Assembly: GCA_012932295.1 (NCBI GenBank) | Contig: JAAONU010000001.1 | Coordinates: 31,403,449-31,467,448, forward strand | Source: Cyclina sinensis | Lineage: Eukaryota; Mollusca; Bivalvia; Venerida; Veneridae | DNA length: 64,000 bases | Reading direction: 5' to 3' | Shown: positions 1 to 12,109 of the stretch, in pieces | Position numbering within the stretch: the stretch's first letter is position 1 | Layout of the letters: every line of letters begins with the position of its first letter | Translations under genes and position numbers: made by a program | Notes under the pieces: generated by a model | What the model was told of the DNA's origin: nothing | Seen by the model: only the letters and a program-made list of their open reading frames with translations | Databases searched by the model: none

Positions 1-688
1 CAGCCGCCAATTCAAATTTATATGAAATGGCAGCAAGATGCCAAATAGTCAGAAATGGCGAATTAAATTGGCAACTGGAAAATGGCAGCTAACTTTAACA
101 CATACGACAGGTAGATGTTGTGAATAGCCACTGTCGCGGTTAGTTTTTTTCTTTAGAAAATGCCAATATTTCTTGTTCTGGCCAGCTTTGATATTTTGTC
201 TTCAATTTCCATTCGAATTAAATGGTAATATTTCTATTATTGAGAAAGAGAGTCCTCGACGCTAATGAGGTAACTTTGTTATCGGTCCTTCTCGTAATGT
301 GGGTTCTTTTAATTAGCTGCTGGCAATCGTAAAAAGGAACTAGCGCCGACATGTTCAGGAAGCCGTCTTCAAATACAAATGTAATTATCTGCAGAAAGCT
401 TACACGTATTTAACTCTGAAGTATTAACATAAGTTTTATCCAGAATGGAGCGTGTTATCTGAATAAACGTTGAAGTTTATGAGACATTCGTCGAAAAAGG
501 GGCAATATTCGAATCCCAGTTCTCTTGTTTTGGAAGAAGAACAAATCACAATCTAGATCAGAGTGAATTCTATACATGTTTTACAGTTTATTCTAAGTAC
601 GTCTTACGACAAAGTCACAAACGCTTGGATACAAGAAACTAAGAGAGAAGGTGGTAGTAAAAAGTAGCGGGCCCAGAAGCCACGTATT
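1..688. other. Left flank, no gene seen
   Basis: AT-rich sequence with no recognisable gene, RNA or mobile-element end. It runs directly into the 24-bp array at about 689. No open frame here looks coding in length or composition. Confidence 0.6.
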
Positions 689-3600
689 CAACAACTCGTC
701 ATTACAACATCCTCATTTACAGTATCATAACCCTTCATTACAACATCCTCATTTACAGTATCATAACCCGTCATTACAACAGTGTCATAACCCGTCATTA
801 CAACAGTAATATTACCCGTCATTACAACTGTGTCATAACCCGTCATTACAACAGTATCATAACCCGTCATTACAACAGTATCATAACCCGTCATTACAAC
901 AGTAATATTACCCGTCATTACAACAGTGTCATAACCCGTCATTACAACAGTATCATTACCCGTCATTACAACAGTAATATTACCCGTCATTACAACAGTG
1001 TCATAACCCGTCATTACAACAGTATCATAACCCGTCATTACAACAGTATCATTACCCATCATTACAACAGTGTCATAACCCGTCATTACAACAGTATCAT
1101 AACCCGTCATTACAACAGTATCATAACCCGTCATTACAACAGTGTCATAACCCGTCATTACAACAGTATCATAACCCGTCATTACAACAGTATCATAACC
1201 CGTCATTACAACAGTATCATAACCCGTCATTACAACATCCTCATTTACAGTATCATAACCTGTCATTACAACAGTATCATAACCCGTCATTACAACAGTG
1301 TCATAACCCGTCAATCCAACAGTGTCATAACCCGTCATTACAACAGTATCAAAACCCGTCATTACAACAGTATCATAACCCGTCATTACAACATCCTCAT
1401 TTACAGTATCATAACCCATCATTACAACAGTATCATAACCCGTCATTACAACAGTGTCATAACCCGTCATTACAACAGAGTCATAACCCGTCATTACAAC
1501 AGTATCAAAACCCGTCATTACAACAGTATCATAACCCGTCATTACAACATCCTCGTTTACAGTATCATAACCCGTCATTACAACAGTATCATAACCCGTC
1601 ATTACAACAGTATCATAACCCATCATTACAACAGTATCATAACCCGTCATTACAACATCCTCATTTACAGTATTATAACCCGTCATTACAACAGTACCAT
1701 AACCCGTCATTACAACAGTGTCATAACCCGTCATTACAACAGTATCATAACCCGTCATTACAACATCCTCATTTACAGTATCATAACCCGTCATTACAAC
1801 AGTATCATAACCCGTCATTACAACAGTGTCATAACACGTCATTACAACAGTATCATAACCCGTCATTACAACAGTATCATAACCCGTCATTACAACAGTA
1901 TCATAACCCGTCATTACAACATCCTCATTTACAGTATCATAACCCGTCATTACAACAGTATCATAACCCGTCATTACAACAGTATCATAACCCTTCATTA
2001 CAACAGTATCATAACCCGTCATTACAACAGTATCATAACCCGTCATTACAACATCCTCATTTACAGTATCATAACCCGTCATTACAACAGTATCATAACC
2101 CGTCATTACAACAGTGTCATAACCCGTCATTACAACAGTATCATAACCCGTCATTACAACATCCTCATTTACAGTATCATAACCCGTCATTACAACAGTA
2201 TCATAACCCGTCATTACAACAGTGTCATAACCCGTCATTACAACAGTATCATAACCCGTCATTACAACATCCTCATTTACAGTATCATAACCCGTCATTA
2301 CAACAGTATCATAACCCGTCATTACAACAGTATCATAACCCGTCATTACAACAGTATCATAACCCGTCATTACAACATCCTCATTTACAGTATCATAACC
2401 CTTCATTACAACATCCTCATTTACAGTATCATAAACTGTCATTACAACAGTATCATGACCCGTCATTACAACAGTATCATAACCCGTCATTACAACATCC
2501 TCATTTACAGTATCATAACCCTTCATTACAACATCCTCATTTACAGTATCATAACCCGTCATTACAACAGTGTCATAACCCGTCATTACAACAGTATCAT
2601 AACCCGTCATTACAACAGTGTTATAACCGTCATTACAACAGTAATATTACCCGTCATTACAACAGTGTCATAACCCGTCATTACAACAGTGTCATTACCC
2701 GTCATTACAACAGTATCATAACCCGTCATTACAACAGTGTCATAACCCGTCATTACAACAGTAATATTACCCGTCATTACAACAGTGTCATAACCCGTCA
2801 TTACAACAGTAATATTACCCGTCATTACAACAGTATCATAACCCGTCATTACAACAGTATCATTACCCGTCATAATAACAGTATCATAACCCGTCATTAC
2901 AACAGTATCATAACCCGTCATTACAACAGTGTTATAACCGTCATTACAACAGTAATATTACCCGTCATTACAACAGTGTCATAACCCGTCATTACAACAG
3001 TGTCATTACCCGTCATTACAACAGTATCATAACCCGTCATTACAACATCCTCATTTACAGTATCATAACCCGTCATTACAACAGTATCATAACCCGTCAT
3101 TACAACAGTGTCATAACCCGTCATTACAACAGTATCATAACCCGTCATTACAACAGTATCATAACCCGTCATTACAACAGTATCATAACCCGTCATTACA
3201 ACATCCTCATTTACAGTATCATAACCCGTCATTACAACAGTATCATAACCCGTCATTACAACAGTATCATAACCCTTCATTACAACAGTATCATAACCCG
3301 TCATTACAACAGTATCATAACCCGTCATTACAACATCCTCATTTACAGTATCATAACCCGTCATTACAACAGTATCATAACCCGTCATTACAACAGTGTC
3401 ATAACCCGTCATTACAACAGTATCATAACCCGTCATTACAACATCCTCATTTACAGTATCATAACCCGTCATTACAACAGTATCATAACCCGTCATTACA
3501 ACAGTGTCATAACCCGTCATTACAACAGTATCATAACCCGTCATTACAACATCCTCATTTACAGTATCATAACCCGTCATTACAACAGTATCATAACCCG

Positions 3601-6600
3601 TCATTACAACAGTATCATAACCCGTCATTACAACAGTATCATAACCCGTCATTACAACATCCTCATTTACAGTATCATAACCCTTCATTACAACATCCTC
3701 ATTTACAGTATCATAACCTGTCAATACAACAGTATCATGACCCGTCATTACAACAGTATCATAACCCGTCATTACAACATCCTCATTTACAGTATCATAA
3801 CCCTTCATTACAACATCCTCATTTACAGTATCATAACCCGTCATTACAACAGTGTCATAACCCGTCATTACAACAGTATCATAACCCGTCATTACAACAG
3901 TGTTATAACCGTCATTACAACAGTAATATTACCCGTCATTACAACAGTGTCATAACCCGTCATTACAACAGTGTCATTACCCGTCATTACAACAGTATCA
4001 TAACCCGTCATTACAACAGTGTCATAACCCGTCATTACAACAGTAATATTACCCGTCATTACAACAGTGTCATAACCCGTCATTACAACAGTAATATTAC
4101 CCGTCATTACAACAGTATCATAACCCGTCATTACAACAGTATCATTACCCGTCATAATAACAGTATCATAACCCGTCATTACAACAGTATCATAACCCGT
4201 CATTACAACAGTGTTATAACCGTCATTACAACAGTAATATTACCCGTCATTACAACAGTGTCATAACCCGTCATTACAACAGTGTCATTACCCGTCATTA
4301 CAACAGTATCATAACCCGTCATTACAACAGTGTCATAACCCGTCATTACAACAGTAATATTACCCGTCATTACAACAGTGTCATAACCCGTCATTACAAC
4401 AGTAATATTACCTGTCATTACAACAGTATCATAACCCGTCATTACAACAGTATCATTACCCGTCATAATAACAGTATCATAACCCGTCATTACAACAGTG
4501 TCATAACCCGTCATTACAACAGTATCATAACCCTTCATTACAACAGTAATATTACCCATCGTTACAACAGTGTCATTACCCGTCATTACAACAGTATCAT
4601 AACCCGTCATTACAACAGTGTCATAACCCGTCATTACAACAGTAATATTACCCATCGTTACAACAGTGTCATTACCCGTCATTACAACAGTATCATAACC
4701 CGTCATTACAACAGTGTCATAACCCGTCATTACAACAGTAATATTACCCATCGTTACAACAGTGTCATTACCCGTCATTACAACAGTATCATAACCCGTC
4801 ATTACAACAGTGTCATAACCCGTCATTACAACAGTATCATAACCCGTCATTACAACAGTATCATAACCCGTCATTACAACAGTATCATAACCCGTCATTA
4901 CAACAGTATCATAACCCGTCATTACAACAGTGTCATAACCCGTCATTACAACAGTGTCATAACCCGTCATTACAACAGTAATATTACCCGTCATTACAAC
5001 AGTATCATAACCCGTCATTACAACAGTATCATAACCTGTCATTACAACAGTATCATAACCCGTCATTACAACAGTATCATAACCCGTCATTACAACAGTA
5101 TCATAACCCGTCATTACAACAGTATCATAACCCGTCATTACAACTGTATCATAACCCGTCATTACAACATCCTCATTTACAGTATCATAACCCGTCATTA
5201 CAACAGTATCATAACCCGTCATTACAACAGTGTCATAACCCGTCATTACAACAGTATCATAACCCGTCATTACAACAGTATCATAACCCGTCATTACAAC
5301 AGTATCATAACCCGTCGTTACAACATCCTCATGTACAGTATCATAACCCTTCATTACAACATCCTCATTTACAGTATCATAACCTGTCAATACAACAGTA
5401 TCATGACCCGTCATTACAACAGTATCATAACCCGTCATTACAACATCCTCATTTACAGTATCATAACCCTTCATTACAACATCCTCATTTACAGTATCAT
5501 AACCCGTCATTACAACAGTGTCATAACCCGTCATTACAACAGTAATATTACCCGTCATTACAACAGTGTTATAACCGTCATTACAACAGTAATATTACCC
5601 GTCATTACAACAGTGTCATAACCCGTCATTACAACAGTGTCATTACCCGTCATTACAACAGTATCATAACCCGTCATTACAACAGTGTCATAACCCGTCA
5701 TTACAACAGTAATATTACCCGTCATTACAACAGTGTCATAACCCGTCATTACAACAGTAATATTACCCGTCATTACAACAGTGTCATAACCCGTCATTAC
5801 AACAGTAATATTACCCGTCATTACAACAGTGTTATAACCGTCATTACAACAGTAATATTACCCGTCATTACAACAGTGTCATAACCCGTCATTACAACAG
5901 TGTCATTACCCGTCATTACAACAGTATCATAACCCGTCATTACAACAGTGTCATAACCCGTCATTACAACAGTAATATTACCCGTCATTACAACAGTGTC
6001 ATAACCCGTCATTACAACAGTAATATTACCCGTCATTACAACAGTATCATAACCCGTCATTACAACAGTATCATTACCCGTCATAATAACAGTATCATAA
6101 CCCGTCATTACAACAGTGTCATAACCCGTCATTACAACAGTATCATAACCCGTCATTACAACAGTGTCATAACCCGTCATTACAACAGTAATATTACCCA
6201 TCATTACAACAGTGTCATAACCCGTCATTACAACAGTATCATAACCCGTCATTACAACAGTATCATAACCCGTCATTACAACAGTATCATAACCCGTCAT
6301 TACAACAGTATCATAACCCGTCATTACAACAGTATCATAACCCGTCATTACAACAGTATCATAACCCGTCATTACAACAGTGTCATAACCCGTCATTACA
6401 ACAGTAATATTACCCGTCATTACAACAGTATCATAACCCGTCATTACAACAGTATCATAACCCGTCATTACAACAGTATCATAACCCGTCATTACAACAG
6501 TATCATAACCCGTCATTACAACAGTATCATAACCCGTCATTACAACAGTATCATAACCCGTCATTACAACAGTGTCATAACCCGTCATTACAACAGTATC

Positions 6601-6907
6601 ATAACCCGTCATTACAACAGTATCATAACCCGTCATTACAACAGTGTCATAACCCGTCATTACAACAGTGTCATTACCCGTCATTACAACAGTATCATAA
6701 CCCGTCATTACAACAGTTTCATAACCCGTCATTACAACAGTATCATTACCCGTCATTACAACAGTGTCATAACCCGTCATTACAACAGTATCATAACCCG
6801 TCATTACAACAGTATCATAGCCCGTCATTACAACAGTATCATAACCCGTCATTACAACAGTATCATAGCCCGTCATTACAACATCCTCATTAACAGTGTC
6901 ATTACCT
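689..6907. repeat. 24-bp minisatellite array, about 6.2 kb
   Basis: Near-perfect tandem repeat. The basic unit is CCCGTCATTACAACAGTATC followed by ATAA. Frequent variants carry AGTGTC, AGTATCATTA or AGTAATATTA in the variable half. A 36-bp version carries an extra 12-bp half unit, ATCCTCATTTAC. Six units have lost one C and are 23 bp (near 2620, 2931, 3902, 4213, 5569 and 5831). Because 24 and 36 are multiples of three, the minus strand stays open for hundreds of codons, reading an 8-residue repeat MTGYDTVV with an occasional NEDV insert. The open frames break at the six 23-bp units. I read this as non-coding satellite DNA: there is no non-repetitive N- or C-terminus and no signal peptide or domain. 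Blocks of about 1.3-1.6 kb repeat as higher-order units. Confidence 0.97.
1640..5831. repeat. Higher-order repeat blocks inside the 24-bp array
   Basis: Marker variants recur in the same order. The rare variant TATCATGACC occurs at about 2451, 3733 and 5399. The 23-bp unit GTTATAACC occurs at about 2620/2931, 3902/4213 and 5569/5831. The first two blocks are offset by exactly 1282 bp, and in each block the 23-bp pair is 311 bp apart. The third block is offset by about 1666 bp and its pair is only 262 bp apart, so it gained units in one place and lost units in another. Blocks two and three share variants absent from block one, which suggests two successive duplications. The outer left limit is approximate. 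Confidence 0.8.
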
Positions 6908-9834
6908 TTCAGAAGGTAACAAATAAACTACTCTATAAATGTGTGTATAGTAAAGTTACCAGGATTAAGGATACAGCAGTGAAAATGTATGTGACTTATA
7001 TATGAAGGATGATAATATTTTTTGATCTTTTAAACTCTTATCTGCTGATTTTTCCTTGATATTTATATCTGACTTTTAGCATTACTGTAAATTAAGCTAA
7101 CATGCTATGAAAGAAAGTTTTCAAGGCATTCGTGCAATCTCCTTTCATACAGAGACAACAGTTTTGTACCTCTGTCTCAAAGTCAATAAAGGGAAATGCT
7201 CATCAAAATATTACGAAACAGTAGGGTAATTCTGTTTCCACTAAAACTACTGATTTTCCATAGCTTATATCTAAACAATTAAATTAGCTGTCAAACACTA
7301 TTCGAAGATACTGGATTCACAACGTTAGGACTTCTGCAAAATACATTAGAAGCTCCTTTATCTATCCGTAGATATTTTCTTTTTAATTATATAACAGGTT
7401 ATAAATTATGGAAATGAGACTTTGATTCGAAATGTTCTAATTTATATCAACCAAACTTTCATTAATACAAGTGAAATGTATGTAGAAAAACTATCGCCAC
7501 GTGCCATATGTCCGGTAACTGTAAGCACAGCAACTTACACATTTAGTGTATCAGTGATCGAAAAAAAAAAAAGAAAACATCACGCTACATACATTAGCGC
7601 GTTTTATAATTATGCTGTTCACGTGTGATCTGTGTCTTGAATCATAAAGACTCAAACTTTTTGCGATTAGCGTGCTTCTTTTACCTTCGTTTTTCGGTCA
7701 GCTGAGCAGAAGCACTTTTATTATGAGAACATTTATTTCCACACCACTGCAAATGACTAGAGATTTAATTTTCGAATAAGACTTAAGTTTTTAACTTTAT
7801 GTAGGTATTAGTTTTCAACACATTCTTAAGTTCATTTGAAAATAATCTTCACAATAAATTTAAGAAACAATTTTTATGTCAAAAGCTACAAAAAGTGTTT
7901 TGTACAAAAACCTCGGTATTTATCCACTTAAGTCATTGTCCATATCGAATTTAATATTTGTAAAGGACGACCCTAATGACCGGAATTAAATAGTGTCATT
8001 GACTGAAACCGTATCTTATTTAATCGCCAGAGGCACTGCGGGAATATCAACAGGTCGCACTTGTATCAAATCCATGTCTAGCACGTCAGCGGGAATACGT
8101 CATGAACTTAGACAAACATACTTGCTTTTATCTACTAAGAGATTCCCTGACTAAGCCTTAGGTATATTAACAAAAGTGACTGGACTTCACTTTTATGCAC
8201 ACGTCCTATAATTTTCTAGTCACAAAATCCACCATGAATATTGAGGTGAAGCGCTTGAAAAAGAATCAGGCAGATTAAAATAAACTCCTTAATAACGCTC
8301 CGCAATTAGGATCTAAAGGCGACCTTTTCACTAAATATTCAGTTCTATCTTCTTGATAATCTGGAATTCAAATATTGTTATTTATATCCCAGCCAATGAA
8401 CTCAGATTTTCTCAAATTTACTATTCCATCAGCAATTTCTCTCTGGATTGACCTTGACATTTTCATACGAAGTGCCCAAACAATCATAGACTTTAAAATG
8501 TGTCACCAATTGTAAATATACAATGTCAGAGAAAGGTCGTCTTATAATGTTGGTTGTGTTGGTTGTGTCCCAACCCTTTTGACCCAACCCTTTTGCTTAA
8601 CATTTATTTTCTTGACTGGAACCAGATACAATGTGTGCAAATTACATGTAAAAAATATGTTTCAGCTAAACTACAGCATTAAAATGTTTACATCAACTTG
8701 AATTTTTTTACAAGTATTTGAGTTTCGTCGGATTAATGAATTCTCCTTCGATTGATATAAGTATATTAAAGTTTTGGGTAGTATTAACTAAATGAATATT
8801 AGTCATCATATGAGCATGGCGACAACCTATTCAAGAAAACAGGCCTGTTTATTCAGGTATATAATTTATGCAGTTCCTATCAAATGTCAAAGTCCACTTG
8901 AATTTTTCCCGCACATACACTTATTTTAATATTTACCAGCTGGCAGAAAACCCGACTGAGTAATTTGGGGTGCCAGTTAAATATAGGTTTTCATGTGCAC
9001 ACCTTTGGTTATCCAGTTGTTAAAAAAAGAAACAGACACAACTGTAAAAACGTCAGAGCTGGGCGTTGATTGGCTGATTGAAAGGTCATCAGAGGGTGAC
9101 CTTCTTTTTGAACAGTACTTCAGCCAGATTGTTGAAAAAACAGCATTTTTTTAGAAAATAATTCACAGTATGATATTGTTAAAGGTTTCTTTAATTTTCC
9201 AACTTTCAGGAGTTTAACCACAGCTGGCTTAAGAGGTTTAGCTCATTTTCTTTCATTCCTCATTATAATATGAAGATGTAAATTTGTCATAAATATTTTC
9301 TTAAACACTGCCTTTATTCTTCAAAACAAAGATAACCTTTACACGACTATATATCAAATATGTACAATTTACCAAACTATTCACTTTAACCCATTTGTCT
9401 GGAGCGGGAGACAAATCACAAACAAATTTCGAATATTTGGCTATTACAAACAGAAAATTGTTGCTACATTCAAACCGCTACGAACCCAAGGAAGATAATC
9501 GCACTTCGGCAACAGCCAACTGGGGAACTGAATTATTGTATACATATGGTATAGTATATCATTATTAATGTCCCATCCATGTACAATTTAATGCAAATTA
9601 ACATATTTATTTAGATACATCAAACATAACCGTTCCAGAGAAGAATTACAAGAGACTATAATTATAATCATATTGTCATATGAACCATATTTAACCTTAA
9701 ATTACTGTAAGCCGACGTTGAGCGGGTACCCGTCTAGTATTCATTATTCATACGAAACTAAATATGGCTATTTCAGTTTAGTGTCACCCTTTCTAGTTTT
9801 CGCGATGAAACAAACAGTACAAGAAGTTTGACGG
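6908..9834. other. AT-rich sequence, no gene seen
   Basis: About 2.9 kb with no recognisable coding exon, RNA gene or element terminus. Small local features only: a short A-run near 7561, and a local duplication of GGTTGTGTT and CCAACCCTTTTG motifs at about 8551-8597. Open frames are short and have no recognisable content. Confidence 0.5.
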
Positions 9835-10585
9835 ATGTTCCCCATAGCAGCACTATTTCAAAATGGGTGTATTCTTTTTAGTATTTTTTCTAAGTATATA
9901 TTGAAGTAAAAATAATGCTATAAAATACCCCAACAATACCACCTTGTTAGAGACAAAAGGGAAAAATATCAAAAAGAACTAAATAAGTTATGGGTCTTTT
10001 CCACCTAACTTCCTCGCAAAATTTTCTACCAAACTTTTCTATCAAAATGACAAAGCTCGACACATTGTTATCATATAGGCATCACTTGTTCAAAATTATT
10101 TCAAAATCACTTGATACAGAGTGGACAAAAAATACTGACGACCAAGTTATACAGCTTGGAGTTATAAGCGATACATGGTCTCAGTGTGTTTACCATTTGT
10201 GTCAACATATTTCAAAATCCCTGCATGCATGACAAAGTTACAGTCGGAACAAGAAAAGGACCGACCGGCTAACCGTACCTAGTGATTCCTGTATATCTAC
10301 CCAAACTTCGTTTGTGAGGGTACAAAAAAGGAAAACATTTAACAAACATGGCCTGGTATTATTGTGATTCATAAACACTGCACTTTCCATCATTTCATCT
10401 GTCTATTGTTTTGAATATCAAGCATATGTGTGAACAGTTTTAAGTACTTCTCAGAATAAGCAGCATTAAAATGACAAAGAAAGATGTTTAAATATTGGGC
10501 AAGGTAGAGTTATACTTCTTTGATAATGTACTTCCTGTATTTGCCCTCTATCAACAGGTGTAAAATCAACTAAATCCCTTGAATA
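9835..10585 (+). mobile_element. Dispersed repeat family A, copy 1
   Basis: This segment is colinear with 53605-54370. Shared blocks include TTCAAAATGGGTGTATTCTT, CTTTTCTATCAAAATGA, TTATACAGCTTGGAGTT, TCAGTGTGTTTA and GGTAGAGTTATACTT, in the same order and orientation. The copies differ by many substitutions and by indels; copy 2, for example, has an extra piece before TTATACAGC. No coding capacity is evident; the open frame at 9990-10232 is not shared intact by the other copy. No terminal repeats or target duplication were recognised, so the class is unknown. Confidence 0.8.
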
Positions 10586-10617
10586 CTTTAGGAGTAATGA
10601 TTCTGAAGAGTATAAAA

Positions 10618-10932
10618 CAAGAGGGCCATGACGGCCTTATTTCCCTCACCTGAGTACCACCATTTAAAACAGCATGGCCAATGAAGGAATCAAGGTAAGC
10701 CTTTCATGATTAATAAATGTGCTCCGGACAAGTAAAATGTACTAAGGGGAGATAATGAGAAAACTATTCAAGATGAGTTATGGTTCTTGTGCACTATCAT
10801 GTTATGAAGTTTAAATTTAATACCTTCACTGGTGTTTGAGTTATACTCTAGACAAAACCGGACAGGCGGACGAACAGACGGACAGACAGACAAGTCGCCG
10901 ACTATGTGCTCTCCCTTCAGGGAGCATAGCAA
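10618..10932 (+). mobile_element. Bivalve-type dispersed element B, copy 1
   Basis: Starts with AACAAGAGGGCCATGACGG, where GGCC-GGCC can pair, and then reads CCCTCACCTGAG. It contains AAGGGGAGATAATGA and AGTTATACTC. It ends with a GGAC/GACA-rich run and the hairpin-like TGCTCTCCCTTCAGGGAGCA. Similar 3' parts occur at 34855-35052 and 58672-58911, all in the same orientation. The layout (conserved start, GGAC run, terminal hairpin) is that of non-coding dispersed elements common in bivalve genomes. I infer a non-autonomous transposable element, with class uncertain. Confidence 0.7.
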
Positions 10933-11723
10933 AAATCTTCTAATGACATTCTGACCTAACCATGCAGTCTATTAAGCAAGATGTTTAAATGTTAAAAGTC
11001 TATATTTTATATGTAAATATGTAAATTTTGAAAAGTCAGAACCAGCAAGTATGTCTTGTTGAATATCAAGTCCCGAAGGAATTCACTTCATTATGATCGA
11101 TTCTCATAAATTACGCCTAGTTAGGAGGAATGTTGTTAGAGAGTCACTTATCTCTTTGAATCATATGAAACAAAAGTCAGTAAGGCGACAGGAAGATAAA
11201 GGCATTTGCCTTTAGTTAATTATATTGTTAATTGACTTTTTTTATCCATATGTGTGGAGAAAAGTATATATACAGCTGTGTGTTTTCCGACGAATTGAGA
11301 GGAGAGCATTATCTTTCATGTATATGTATAATAACTATATTAGTACTTTCGATCAGTGTACAGACTTACTAAAATCGAGACAAAAAGTGCTTCATAGGAC
11401 AAGGAATTTATCCATAAAATACCTCTGGATGTGCCTAAACAAACACTAAACTATCAAAATTGCACCGCAGAATTACGGCATGATCGCAAAGAGACAGTTC
11501 TATTTTTTTTTTTTTAATAAAAATAAAAACATTCTGTGCACTTTCCATAAAACCACTAAATAATTACTGAAAACAAAAATATTTCCTTATCTACAATCAC
11601 TTCACATTAACACAACATGAACATTTTCCTGTCTCTTAGTTAATTCCAGATTCGAGTTTATTCAGGCGACAATTGTGAATAATTAATAATGCTCATTATC
11701 TTGAGAGCACTGGCACTAAGTAT
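10933..11723. other. AT-rich sequence, no gene seen
   Basis: No recognisable gene or repeat terminus. Contains a T-run near 11504-11514. Confidence 0.45.
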
Positions 11724-11957
11724 ATGAGGTGTCACATGGCTGACATGAAGCTTGCAAAGGGGTTTGAAATGATTAAATGTAACAAGCCAATGAAATATGG
11801 ATGCACAATAATGTACAAAACATGTGATGATAAGAATCTTCTGCAGAAAATTGCAAGTAGGATAACTTTGGAAATTGAAATGACTGGTTGCAGAAACAAA
11901 GAATCAGGTCAACTGTTCAACACTTGTGATTTTGAGACATTTGCTAAGTACGCATGA
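11724..11957 (+). other. Unrecognised 77-codon ATG open frame
   Basis: Opens with ATG and ends with TGA, outside any array. The product is cysteine- and lysine-rich (6 Cys) and its composition is less AT-driven than nearby short frames. I do not recognise it. It has no signal peptide, membrane segment or known motif, and no clear splice sites were confirmed. It could be a fragment of an old coding exon or a chance frame. It is listed only because it is one of few ATG-started frames in unique sequence. Confidence 0.12.
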
Positions 11958-12109
11958 GGTCGATAAGCTCCAGAAAAAAAATAGCTACTTTTTTACTCAA
12001 ACCATTTCACAAGTGGTGAATGATATCGAAATAAAATTAAACTCGTGACTTGTCTTCAAATAAACTACATGTATATGTTATCTTTATTCATATTCTGATC
12101 AGAACATTG

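Noticed and set aside
689..6876. Giant repetitive protein gene(s) on the minus strand
   Set aside because: Openness follows from 24/36-bp units. Frames break at each 23-bp unit, and there is no unique terminus, signal peptide or splice context.
689..6907. CRISPR array
   Set aside because: Units are directly contiguous with no unique spacers, and the context is eukaryotic.
689..6907. Telomeric or subtelomeric repeat
   Set aside because: The unit does not resemble TTAGGG-type repeats, and unique sequence lies on both sides.
8020..8160. Possible recombinase-like fragment (RHELRQTYL-type reading)
   Set aside because: Only a few residues are suggestive, with stops on both sides; not enough for a family call.
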